A stretch of 64,000 bases of DNA. Origin: Yamagishiella unicocca (taxonomy: Eukaryota; Chlorophyta; Chlorophyceae; Chlamydomonadales; Volvocaceae). This document shows, piece after piece, positions 23,226-33,404 of this stretch. The stretch lies in NCBI GenBank assembly GCA_003116995.1, contig BDSL01000003.1:2232001-2296000 (forward strand), in the 5' to 3' direction. Numbering within the stretch: position 1 is the first letter of the stretch; each line of letters starts with the position of its first letter. The notes beneath the pieces are model-generated. The model worked only from the letters and a program-made list of their open reading frames with translations. It was not told where the DNA came from and did not search any database. Made by a program: the position numbers and the translations under genes.

Positions 23226-24527
23226 TCACAGCTGCCCCGATCTCCGGAGATAGTTGTGGATGACAAAGCAAAAGCCCATCAGGTGCGCCGTGATGACTCC
23301 CATATGCATCCACAGGTGCGAGTTGCCCTGGTGGAGTAGGGAGGACGGCGCACGGCATGAGCGAAGTCAGGCCGGCTGCTGGTGTAGGGTCAGGGGCGGC
23401 GAAGTTGAAGCGGCGGTGACGTCAAGTCGCTCGTGCGATGGATGGGCGTCAATATGACGGTACCTCGCTCTTCCCCACGTGGAGCAGTCCATAGCCCCCT
23501 AGCGGCTCCACTTTACTATCGTGTGGAGGCGCCAGGGGGTTATGGAATGCTCCACGTGGGTCACAGCGAGGTAGGCAGTGCGCTGCGACCCTAGGAACGA
23601 GGCTCTCGGAGCCGCACGCCGTGCACCCTAATCATGCGGCGCTCGACAAGGATAGATGCTTACCACAAGGTCGAGTTTGCCCGGGAAGAAACGCTCCGGG
23701 AAGTGAATCTCGTAGATGTAGGCCCCTCCAGCCAGGGACGCGGGAACAACGAAAGCTGCAACGAACGGCACACTGAACGTGCCGTGTTGCCCGTCAACCA
23801 CCGCCTGATAAACGATGGGAATATAGTATCCCAGTGCCGATAGCCCGATCCAGCGGGTCACCATGCTCCGCTCTAGCTGCATACCATCCTTGACAGACCT
23901 GTAGATGGTGTGTATGCCCTTCGCTGATACAAGGGTCACAAGCCCGGTCGCTAGGAGCGTACTCCACATATATGGGTATACAAAGTACGACATGCCATAT
24001 GTGAGTTGCACCGACATGATAAGGACGAAGGACATGTCCAATCGGCGCCAAAAATTGTAGACAGAGGCCGAAATAGGGAGAAAGAGATGGTATCCCACGG
24101 AAAACGGAAGATGCAGGATTAGGGACGTCCAGAAAAGCACGAAGGCTGAGATGTCAGCTCCGCGCACTGTGTAAGTGGAAAACACGAATGCCAGCGACGC
24201 TGTCGACAGTACCGCTCCAAGCAGCATAGTCCACGCGTTCAGGCATTCGTTGTGCAATACGAAGAGGCTGCGTAAGCATGACCAGTAATCCCCTCCAAGC
24301 CGGTAGCCGCTGCCTATAAAAGGAAAGTGGAGCCATTCCGGTACCTGCTCAGCGGAGAGGTGGTATCGTAACGGGGAGGTGGATTCCTGCTCAAAATTAA
24401 AGGCGAAATCTGATGCTGAAACAGGAGGCTCGCCACTTTTTGCATCCGTGCTCGCGGTCAAGACTACGACTGCGCTGCCAGCAGCCGCGCCGACGGAAGG
24501 GCGCTTCCGAAGGTCAGACGTCGACAT
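23226..24527 (-). CDS. PAQR / haemolysin-III family seven-helix membrane protein
   Basis: Two exons, 23664-24527 and 23226-23327, joined in phase 0 by a 336-bp intron (GTAAGC donor, TCCACCAG acceptor), give 321 residues, which fits the family. The start is the first ATG of the open frame at 24527. The PAQR landmarks are present: LHNECLNAWTMLLGAVL entering TM1, SVGYH (SxxxH) in TM2, FWRRLDMSFVL with the conserved Asp in TM3, PERFFPGKLDLV before TM7, and GNSHLWMH (HxxxH) in TM7. Those Ser/His/Asp/His residues bind zinc in this superfamily, whose members act as membrane receptors or hydrolases of the adiponectin-receptor type (established knowledge). The N-terminal 60 residues are polar and probably cytosolic. 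The substrate or ligand cannot be inferred. The gene stands alone, between repeat-rich spacers. Confidence 0.92.
23461..23573. ncRNA. Long imperfect hairpin in the PAQR intron (pre-miRNA-like or MITE)
   Basis: The 113-nt stretch folds back on itself almost completely. The left arm starts tacctcgct and contains cccacgtggagca, tccata, ccccct and ctccac; the right arm contains gtggag, aggggg, tatgga, tgctccacgtggg and ends agcgaggta. The loop is about 11 nt. Mismatches are one to four bases at a few positions. It lies wholly inside the single PAQR intron. The structure is certain; whether it is a small-RNA precursor or a miniature inverted-repeat element is inference. Confidence 0.7.
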
Positions 24528-26940
24528 GAGAATATATAATAATTAGAAGCGGCAATGTAGCTGCACCTCGGCGGTTAAAGCGCGTAAATCATCGGTACGG
24601 CAAGCTGGGATGGTGGACGCGTGGACCAGCAAGATGCAATATTCGCAAGCGGCGAAGGTTTCTTGAACAAGGACTTGCACGAAGTTTGGAAGCGCGTGTG
24701 GCGGCACACTCAGTGGCGTTGTGACAATGCCACCTAAGCCACAGCCGTCCCCTACCCCGCAGGCCCGCCGCGTGAGGTTCGCCCCGGTTGGCAAGGCCTG
24801 CGTATGTCCCACCATCCAAATACCTTACTCCCAACTGCCCAAATGATACAAAGGTGGCAACTCCCTAAGCCATGCCAAGCTGCAAAGCGCTGCAGGGGAG
24901 CTCCCGCGTTTCCCCAAGCAAGGCGCTTACGTTTGGCGCAAGCGATCCAAAGATAAATTTGTCGGTGACGTGACGGCTTGATATAATTAAGATACAACTT
25001 CATGGCCTGTTTTCTTTGGCCAGACGTTAATAATCCCCGTTGACGAGCTCCCCCGTTAGCAAGTGGGAGCGACTGCTGCAAACTTGTCCCGGCGGTTTTA
25101 GTAGATGACCGAAACTAAGTTTGTGTGGACGTTGTTAGGGGCGTACGGATATTTCTGGTGTGTATGGATACGTGGCTAGGCGTGGCTGCGATGGGACGGT
25201 CAAAGGGTTCGGATATGTCGGCAACGGTCGGCATTCAACTCGGCGGGCAAAGGAGCACCTGGTATAAATTGGAGACATTGCCCAGTGGCGGATTTCTAAA
25301 CATGAAGCCGCCCTAGCTTTCGTCCCAGCTGCTGGCCGAACAGCTGCCCCTGCGACGTGCGTGGACGAAAACCCCGTCAATAAAACACCACACGATACCC
25401 ATTTCTTAAAGGTCCTTCAGTTGCGACCCTTGTGATGGTAATGGTGTACGCCGACGTCGTAACGCGCCAAGAGCGAAAGCAGCTGGCGGACAGACGAAGA
25501 CCTTTACATAGGTATTGTAATCGTGATACCGGTAATAGGCCATCTCCATGACTCCAGACATCTGTTGCTCTATGGACTGTGGGTATGTCCTAATTTCTAA
25601 GGGCCTGGACCTCCTTACATTATCCAGAACATTGCGAGCACACGCCTCGTTCGTACTGCCATTTGGAAGGCCCATTGTCGCAGTGCCGCAGTACCAGCAG
25701 GAACATGGAGCTACCATTTTCATAACTCGCGTAGCGGACAACATCCCCGGCTTCGAAAGAAACCTTATATAGGTATTGCATGTCTCCTCCCGTCTGCCCC
25801 CAACGACTCAGAGCCACTGTCCTGGACACGCCGCCGTGCACTCGTGCGTGCCCCTTCCCGTGGACAGGTGGACGGGTCTGCATTTTGCGTGCTGTGACAC
25901 TGTTTTCAGTTGACTACCTCACACCACGTCGGTGTCTGACGTGTTATTACTGTGAAGCCTATAGCTGCTGGTGCGCTTCCAACTCAGATGTTGGCCGTTG
26001 TAGGTAAAGATGCCGTCTGCGGATATCCCTACCGAGCAACGGGCTTGTACGGGTCTCAATGATTCAGTGCGATGTTGCAGCAGAGCCATTGAGGATTAGA
26101 ACACACAAAATCTATTTCTGCCTGGGGCCAGGGCCTGCAACGAGTGTACGGCTCCAGGTTGAGACGGGTCGGGACCTCTGTTGGCACAGAAGGGCACAGA
26201 CACGAAGGCGGCCATGCCACGCCCTGTTGTTGTTGTAGACGGAAAGGGCGTCAAGAAGTGTTGATCTCGATGGAAACGGCGTCGTAAGCTTTCGTCTCAT
26301 GCAGCAGGGGCGTTCCGCCGTTTGAAGGAAATCACGGTGGTGGCAAGGCACCGCACGGGGGAGGAGGAAGATGATCGACTCAGGGCTGGGACGTCGCATG
26401 TGATCCATATGGTGCTTGGTCGGAATGCACCACCTGCTGCCCTGCGACCAAGCTGACGCCTGCCTCAAACGTGATGACAATCGCTGCTAAACCTGAGACG
26501 AGCGCACATCTGTGCCTTTCAACCCCCGTCTGGCCTCAGCCTTTTGTCCGGCTCACGGACTACGTGTTCCGCCAATAATGCACCTGCAGCTCGACGCCAC
26601 GCACAGGCCCGGGGCCCACTGTAACAGTTACAGCAGGCCGCCATGCTTTCGGCGCAGGCAGCTGAAACGCCTCCTCCTTCAACCAGTGCCGCAGTTTCTG
26701 CTGCTAGCAGAATGCCGCTGCCACAATCGCTGCAGCACGGGGTGGCGCCAGCCGTCAGCCATCAGTGACAACCCCGCCTGCCGCCTAGCTTGCCGTGCGG
26801 GTCCCCTCGCCTGCCCAGTCGCACGGCTCCGACGACGCCACGATCGTCGTTCCGCCTGCTCCGAGCCACCACCACCGCCACCACGACCACCACCACCGCC
26901 ACCACCAGCACCTCAGCCTTAAATGTTGTTTTATACACCC
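24528..26940. other. Spacer built largely of dispersed elements
   Basis: Upstream of the PAQR start (24527) and downstream of the LRR gene stop (27009). The first about 100 bp should hold the PAQR promoter and 5' UTR; it is AT-rich (atatataataatt just before the ATG). Inverted copies of elements B (25430-25585) and A (25865-26608) lie next to one another, and 25586-25864 between them may belong to the same insertion. No recognised coding sequence. Confidence 0.55.
25430..26608 (-). mobile_element. Elements B and A in inverted orientation, possibly one composite element
   Basis: 25430-25585 matches 21790-21920 and 25865-26608 matches 10102-10770, both as reverse complements. Because both halves are in the same orientation and adjacent here, this may be the most complete copy of a single repeat family, of which the other two loci are fragments. 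Small minus-strand frames occur within it (for example around 25406-25744 and 25620-25883), but I recognise no transposase, integrase or polymerase motif. Confidence 0.6.
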
Positions 26941-26945
26941 TTACA
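26941..26945 (-). terminator. TGTAA polyadenylation signal of the LRR gene
   Basis: On the minus strand TGTAA occurs 64 nt after the stop codon of the LRR gene. TGTAA is the usual polyadenylation signal in volvocine algae (established knowledge), and the spacing suits a short 3' UTR. Confidence 0.5.
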
Positions 26946-27008
26946 ATCACCGATCCCCGCCCCCGCCCCCCGCCCCCGCCCCGTCCCCAGCCCCCAACGG
27001 CCCCCGGC

Positions 27009-30000
27009 TTAAGCCTCCTGCAGCGCCAACATGACCTCCCCGTCCACTGTGTACGGCCGCACGTCGGTGCGCAGGCTGCGCAGCGCGGGGTGCTGCAGCA
27101 CGTCAGCGATGGCCCTGCAGGAGCCCGGGCCGAAGTTGTTGCCCCACAGCTGGAAGATCTGGCGCGGGCGGGGGGCAAGGGGGGTGAGGCGGGTGAGGGG
27201 GAAGGGAAGGGGAAACCCGTAACGGGGGGGAAGGCGACAGCGTAGAAACACGTGGTCTGTCCGAAGAGGAGCAGCCACTCGGCCTATCCCGCCCGGCGTA
27301 AATCCGACTGGGCCCCGCAGCCGCCCCTAGCTGCTTGCGAGGCGGAAGAGGGGATCCGGATCGACATACAGGTACGATCGGGGGTCGCCCCTTCATGTCC
27401 TCTTGCCCCTCGCGTTCACGGCCCCTCCGGTGGAGGCCCCTCTTGGTCCCCCCTCCTTTGCCTCCCCCTCCCCCTCCTCCCCCTCCTCCTCCCCCTCCTC
27501 CTCCTCCTCCCCCTCACCTCAAGCGTGTGCACCATCTGCAGCACCCCGGCCAACGCGATAAGGCCCACGTCGCCCACGCCGTTGGACCTGATGTCCAGAT
27601 CGCGCAGGTCGGAGCAGTAGGCCAGGCAGCGGGACAGGCAGGCGGCGCCGTCGTCGCCCAGGTTGTTGGACGCCAGGTTGAGGCGCTGGAGGCGGGGGCA
27701 GAACGACAGCAGCCGCTCCAGGGTGGGACCTGGTGGGGCGGGGGAGCGGGGGGTAAAAGGTAGACCCGGGGGAGTTGGCGGGGAAGGGGTAATGAGCGGA
27801 ACCCCGGAGGTCGGCACGGAAAAGCAAGACCGACTAGGCAAGATTCGGCGGGTGGGGGGGGAGAGCACAGGGTGGGGGGAGGAGGGTTTGGAGGCTTGGG
27901 AAGGGGGGATAAGGAGGCAGGGGGTGCCAAAGGCTGGCGGCACGTGGTGCGGGGTTGTACGAAGCATGTACTTATCAGGGAGCCGCAGTCGCAGCCCGAC
28001 CCAGGGACGTTACCGTGGCGCATGTGTTGTGTTGTGTTGTGTGCTGCTGAGGCCGGTAACACGACCGCAAGCGGAACAGCGAGCAAGTGGAGTACCCCCG
28101 TGTGTACATCTCCGTCTCCGCCTCCGCCGCCACCTCATCAAGAGCCATCAACAATTGCGGGACATAGTCTCCCGACGAAGCCCCCGGTGTCAACCTGTCC
28201 GGTGCAGGTAAGGAAACGGAATCCCCCACCGCGAGCGTCCACGGCTGCTGTCCCCCTTGCACTGCTGCGACACAGGGAGCTAACGGGCGGCTGCCGAGCG
28301 ACTGCGCCAGCCACCCGCTGTCCTCGTAACACGGGCTTTCTTCACAACCCCATCAATGTCGTTTCCGCGGGTTTCCTCACTGCCTCCCCCCCAGCATGCG
28401 TCTCAAAAGGTGTCGGCCCTAAACGGTTTTCCTTTCGTACACGAGTTCTCCGTGCACCCCCCCGCTCGATCGGCTTCCTAATACACGGGCTGTCCTCACG
28501 CCTCCCCACTTGCAAACCCCGGCCTTGGACGAGTCTTGCTCGCGCACTGCCCAGCCACCACACCTGGATGTCCACCACACACTCCAAACCGCGCTGTCGA
28601 AACGTTTCGTGAAACAGGTCGGGGTTCTGGTAGTCGTTCACTCAGTCAGCCACAGCAGCCGGGGGTGGGACCCGACCTCCCGCTTTCAAAACTACGGTAC
28701 CTGAACCCCAAGCTCGCCAGAATGCGATTGCACAAAACGAGTCTTCGCAACCGATATGCCGGTCAGTTTCCTTATCTCCAACGTGCGGACCCACGGGTTG
28801 CTCCGCTCCTCGCCGAACCCACCAGCGAAGGGCGACAGGCGGTTACCCCGCAGCGACAGCGACGCCCACGTGCCCTTGCTGCGCGCGAAGCCGTACGTGA
28901 CCAGCTGCTCCAGCTGCGGGTCCGTCATGCGGTGCTTGGCCAGTGACAGGTCCGTCAGGCCGGTGTTGCAGGCGAGCATACGTATGAGGTGCTGGTAGGT
29001 GCTGTCCTGGGGCCCCTGCAGGCGAGGCGAGGGAGGGGGAAGTGGCATAAGGAAAGTTTGCGTGACATGGGTAGGCTAGTTGGGGCTTTGTGTTCGGACA
29101 CATGGTTGCGGGCGCATGGGGGAGCACACTTGGATTGGGCAAGGGGAGGGGGGAGGCGGGAGGCGAGGCCGGCGCCCGTGGTTTGACACGCAGACAGAAG
29201 TGAAACCTAAACCCTGAGTTTCGGGCAAGGGGGCGCGCAGCGGCGGCGCATGGCAAGGGTGCGCGGTTCGAACCCCACTGCACGCTAGAGACAGACAGGC
29301 ATTGCTGCCCCCCGCCGCATCCTTGCCTCTCCTTGCCAACACCCCTCCCAAACACCGCCGTCCTTCCCGCGCGCTGGCAAAGCAGCTGTCCTGGCCCCGC
29401 CGCGCACCTGAAGCTGCGCGTCTTCAAGATCCAGGATCTGCGGACCGCCAGGGAGGGGAAGGGAGGGGGCGGCGAGGGGACGGCAGGGAGGGGGTGTCAG
29501 GCGGCTATGTATAGGGCTGCCATGTGTGCTCCAAAATATACATAAGGCCTAGGGGGACTGCGCCCACGTGTGCAGGTGTTGGTGTCAGTACAGGTGTTGG
29601 TGTCTTCAGCCGGGCGTCCCGGCCGCCCTGGGTCCAGGGTGGGCCCTTTGTACGACACCACTCCAGGGAACGGCATGGGCGAGTGGCAGGATGACGCTGC
29701 ACTCACACCACCCACACTCAAAACACACCGGCCACCATCCGCCCACCCCCGCCCCTGCCCGCCCACCTGGCCCTTCGCCACGTCAGTGCAGTCCCGCTCC
29801 CAGCCGCTATGCCCGCCCACGCCCCGCCCCTCCGGGCTCCCAAAACACACACCTTTAGCGAGCTGTTCGCCTCCGTCAGCGCGTTGGCAATGCCTATAAG
29901 GCCCTGGATGCCGCAGTGGGTGTCACCCAGGTCCAGCATGGTCAGGGAGGTGTTAGTCCTGAGGAGAGCTCCAGGGAAGGGTTCGGGGGAGGGGGTTTTG

Positions 30001-32752
30001 AGAATGGAGAGGGGAGGTCCAGGGAGGGGGTCAGGGAGGGGGTCAGGGAGGGGATCGGGGAGGGGGTCTTGAGAGGGCGCAGATGAGGGGTCCAGGGCGG
30101 GGTCGCATAAAGACCCGTTTACACGACATGGTGGGGGGGCGAGGGGAGCCGGCCAACCCCCCGAGGAGCATGCCAGCGCGAGCTAAGCGAGCGGGTGGAG
30201 ACCCGGGGCAGGAAGGGGCGGCCGCCGCTTGGACGGGGTACCATGAATAAACCACCAGGAGGCCAAAAGTATGACCTTGGCCAAAAACCGGTGCCGACTC
30301 GTGCAGTCCGCAGGATCCTCATACCCCTCCTAGTGGCCTTATCCCCGCCAGTTGCGCCTTATCCCCGCCAGTGGCCTCATCCCCGCCAGTGGCGCCTCAT
30401 CAGGCAACACCCGCCGAACGGTACTCCCCGGCCGCACCGCAGCATCTCCGCTATCTCCAGCGCCCCCGCGTCCCCCAGCGGGTTGTTGCGCAGCACCAGC
30501 GCCTACATACACACACGCATATACACACACACGCAGAGCGGGACGAGAGGTGTATTCATTGCGGCCCCAGAGCCGGGTGGAGGGGGGAGGGTTGGAGGAC
30601 CCTCATGACAAGGGCCTTATTAGGGTGGGGACCGTAACCGGCTGACGGCCGCACGCACACCGCCGCAAGGTCCCGTCCACCATGAACGATGTCTCCAGTG
30701 TCCGTTCACCAGTTCACCCTGCCTTCCCCCCTTCCGTCAGGGACCAGCTCTCCACCCAAGCCCCATCCCCAAACCCTTCCCTACCCGCCCCCTGCGCCCC
30801 CCCTGCCCCCTCCCCGCCCCTCCCTGCCCGCACCCCTGCCCCCTACCCGCCCCGGCCCCACCTGCAGCCCGCACTCGGGGCGGCCCATCACCTCCGTCAG
30901 TGATGACACCCCCTGCCCCGTCACCTCGTTGCCCGCCAGGTCCAGCATGCGGACACCGGTGTTGCACTGCGCGCGTGCAGGTCGGATAGGCAACGCCGTT
31001 GTCATTCAAGACTCCAAAGCGGGCAACGCACGTCAAATACGTTGTGTGGGTACGGGGCCGGCGTTGGACCGCAAGACACGGGAGACATTGCATATGTTGG
31101 GCAGCAGAGATAGCAGATTATGCGTGTGTTTGTGTGTTTGTGTGCTTGTGTGTTTGTATGTTTGCGTGTCTGTGCGTTGCGTGTTTGTGCGTTTGTGTCG
31201 ATCGCGTGGCAGGGGGAGGGGGTGCGGGAGCTGCGACGAAGGACCCAAACCCGGTCCCAGCCCCCCCCCCCCAAAAGGGCTCCCTCCTGCCTGTATGAGC
31301 CGAGCGATGGCCTGCGCCGCCATGTCGTTCAGGAAATTGTACGACAACCGTACGACGCTGAGGCCGCTGTACTCGTACAGCGTCTCGCAAAGCGCGAAGA
31401 CCTGTCGCGGCGGAAAAGGAGGCGGGGCGGGGGGCGGCGGCAGCGGTTGGGGCGGCAAAAGGCGCGTTTGTGAGCGGGGTGATGAGTGGGGTGGTGAGTG
31501 GGGTGGTGAGTGGGGTGGTGAGTGGGGTGGGGCGGGGAGCGGGGTGGGGCGGACGGAAGGGTCGGCGCCCCTCCAGCGGTGGCGGCAGCAGGGCGGAGCG
31601 GGGTGAGGGGGGGCACGGGGGAAATGCCGCGGGGGCCCGCCCACCCTGGAGCCGAAGCTCCAGCTTGTGTTCGAGCTAAAGCTGGGGCCGTACACCAGGT
31701 GCTGCTCCTCAGCCAGTCCTGCTACCTGCGACCTACACGCCGCGTACGACAACCCGGTGGTCCCTCCGAATAAAAGAGCGGGCTAGGCGGCGGCCCCCTC
31801 GGCACTGCGGCCTTGCGGATGTGGGCTGATCGCCCTGACCCCCGCCACCGCGCCCACAAAATTGGCGTCCGACGACCATGCGCCAACTATCCTGTCCCGT
31901 TGCGTAAAACGGTTTTTATACACCTCGCCACCACCTGCACGCTTCACTCAATACCGCGCCAACCTCCGCTGCAACCCGCTTCCCCACCCCACCCCACGCT
32001 CGTCTCGACGCCAGCCGCTGAATGCTCCGCAGCAGGTGCCGTACAGACACCGTTTGGTACAGTTAGTCGTACAATGCCCGCCCAACCCAGGCCCGTGCCA
32101 AGGGTCCCAGTCCACGCGCCCCCATGCCCGGGCAGACTGCGCGCCGATGCCGCAGCCAGCCCCACCCGACCCAGTAACCGGCGACGGTGGGAAGGGACGA
32201 GGTGGGGGGAGGCGGGCAAGTCGCTCCGAAACCCGCGATCCGGCTGACTATCCCCATAGTTGGCAGACGGCACCCCAGCAGCAACATAAGCCTTCGATCT
32301 CCCGGAGTGCGCGGCTGGGTACGACATCACTCAAGGCACGGGCGGCTGGCTCAGGGTTGGAGGACTGCCGTTGGGATGCGGTGCAACAGTTGGGAGCGTA
32401 TTGTCCTTGGCTGGGCCTTATGAAGGGGTTCGCGTTCCAGGGCGAAACCCACTGGCAGGGCCGGGGTTCGAGGAAGACCCGGGGGGGTTGTCTGTTTGAA
32501 AACCGGGGCTGGATTCTGAATCCGGTTAGCATGACGCGATGATCTGCTGCCACTGAAGCACAAGGGCGGTGGCAACGGTCCGCGACGCAGGCACCTGCGC
32601 GCGTACGGAGCGCCCATACCCTCGCTCAAAGCCGCGCGGCCGGTCACCCGCACCTGCATCGGCTTGACGCGGTTGTTGAAGAGCGCTTTGCTCTTGCCAT
32701 CAAGCGCGAGGACATCAAGTGAACGCCTGCACATGTTTAGACCCCAACACAT
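27009..32752 (-). CDS. Leucine-rich-repeat protein, ribonuclease-inhibitor type
   Basis: Exons that chain in phase: 32654-32752, 31645-31725, 31291-31401, 30862-30966, 30438-30502, 29853-29958, 29408-29437, then 29015 down to about 28.75 kb, 28564-28626, and finally 27518-27729 and 27009-27158 (stop TAA). One or more exons between 28.56 and 27.73 kb are not resolved (a candidate frame lies around 28080-28240). The product carries irregular RI-type leucine-rich repeats: LSVVRLSYNFLNDMAAQ, VRMLDLAGNEVTGQGVSSL, LVLRNNPLGDAGALEIAEML, LTMLDLGDTHCGIQGLIGI, LTDLSLAKHRMTDPQLEQL, LQRLNLASNNLGDDGAACL, LRDLDIRSNGVGDVGLIAL, ending in WGNNFGPGSCRAIADVL. Such repeats form curved protein-binding scaffolds. 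The N-terminus (LDVLALDGKSKALFNNRV) matches nothing I know. No NACHT, kinase or membrane segment is seen. The intron after 31291-31401 needs a GC donor. Confidence 0.75.
29048..29125 (+). repeat. Intronic dispersed repeat D, copy in LRR gene
   Basis: Diverged copy of the sequence at 14250-14335 and 34270-34350: gtgacatgggtaggctagtt is followed by tgttcggacacatggttgcg and then ggcgcatgggggagcac. It lies just upstream (on the minus strand) of exon 29015. Confidence 0.6.
31120..31205. repeat. GT-rich degenerate microsatellite in LRR gene intron
   Basis: About 85 bp of imperfect gtgtttgtgt/gtgcgt repeats in the intron between exons 30862-30966 and 31291-31401 of the LRR gene. Confidence 0.8.
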
Positions 32753-33404
32753 GTCTGTTTGGCACGCAACAACTTGAGGCGTTCCGGTATCTGTAACAAA
32801 TCAAGTGCACGCCCCAGCATTATACACAGGGGTTTCCTTACCCAGCGTCGAGCGCCTCTAAGATTGGCCCAATTGGTTCACATGCGAAGTCGCTGCACTT
32901 CTGCATGTACACCTCCCGCAGATCTGCCATTATGTTTGGTTTATGCTTTCGCTTGCCGTCAGGCTAGTTGTACCCGCCTAAGGGACCCCCGTCACTACGT
33001 CACTGCATTTTTGCCATTTGCACTATTCGTTAAAGTGCAAACATATCGGATAATAATGCGTTAATATGTAGTTTATTTGTGGAATTGAAGAAAATCGTTG
33101 CGGGATGGTTCCCTCTGCGCCCGCCGCTTTTGCCGCCCAAGCCCATGTTGGTCGCCCATGCTGCATGCAGCACATGCTGCGTTCTCCCAACATATTACAA
33201 TTATTACTAAAATAACTTGTTCATGCATCTTCTTGAACCGCTGAAAGGAGCTGCTTCTGCACGCCACGTTTCCACCTCTTGGACGGCACTACAGCGTACT
33301 ACGAGCATGCATCCTTTGTAATGGTCAGAAGGAGGTGATAAAGGAGCGCGGTTCGCCGCAGGGCTGGCCAGCGACGGGAGGGCAGGCTGAGATGCAAGTG
33401 GCAG
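32753..33404. promoter_or_regulatory. Head-to-head intergenic region between the LRR gene and the SPOC gene
   Basis: About 650 bp separate the start codon of the minus-strand LRR gene (32752) from that of the plus-strand SPOC/RRM gene (33405). Both promoters must lie here or in upstream non-coding exons. The stretch around 33000-33080 and 33180-33225 is AT-rich compared with the surroundings. I see no clear TATA box or other named element. Confidence 0.5.
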
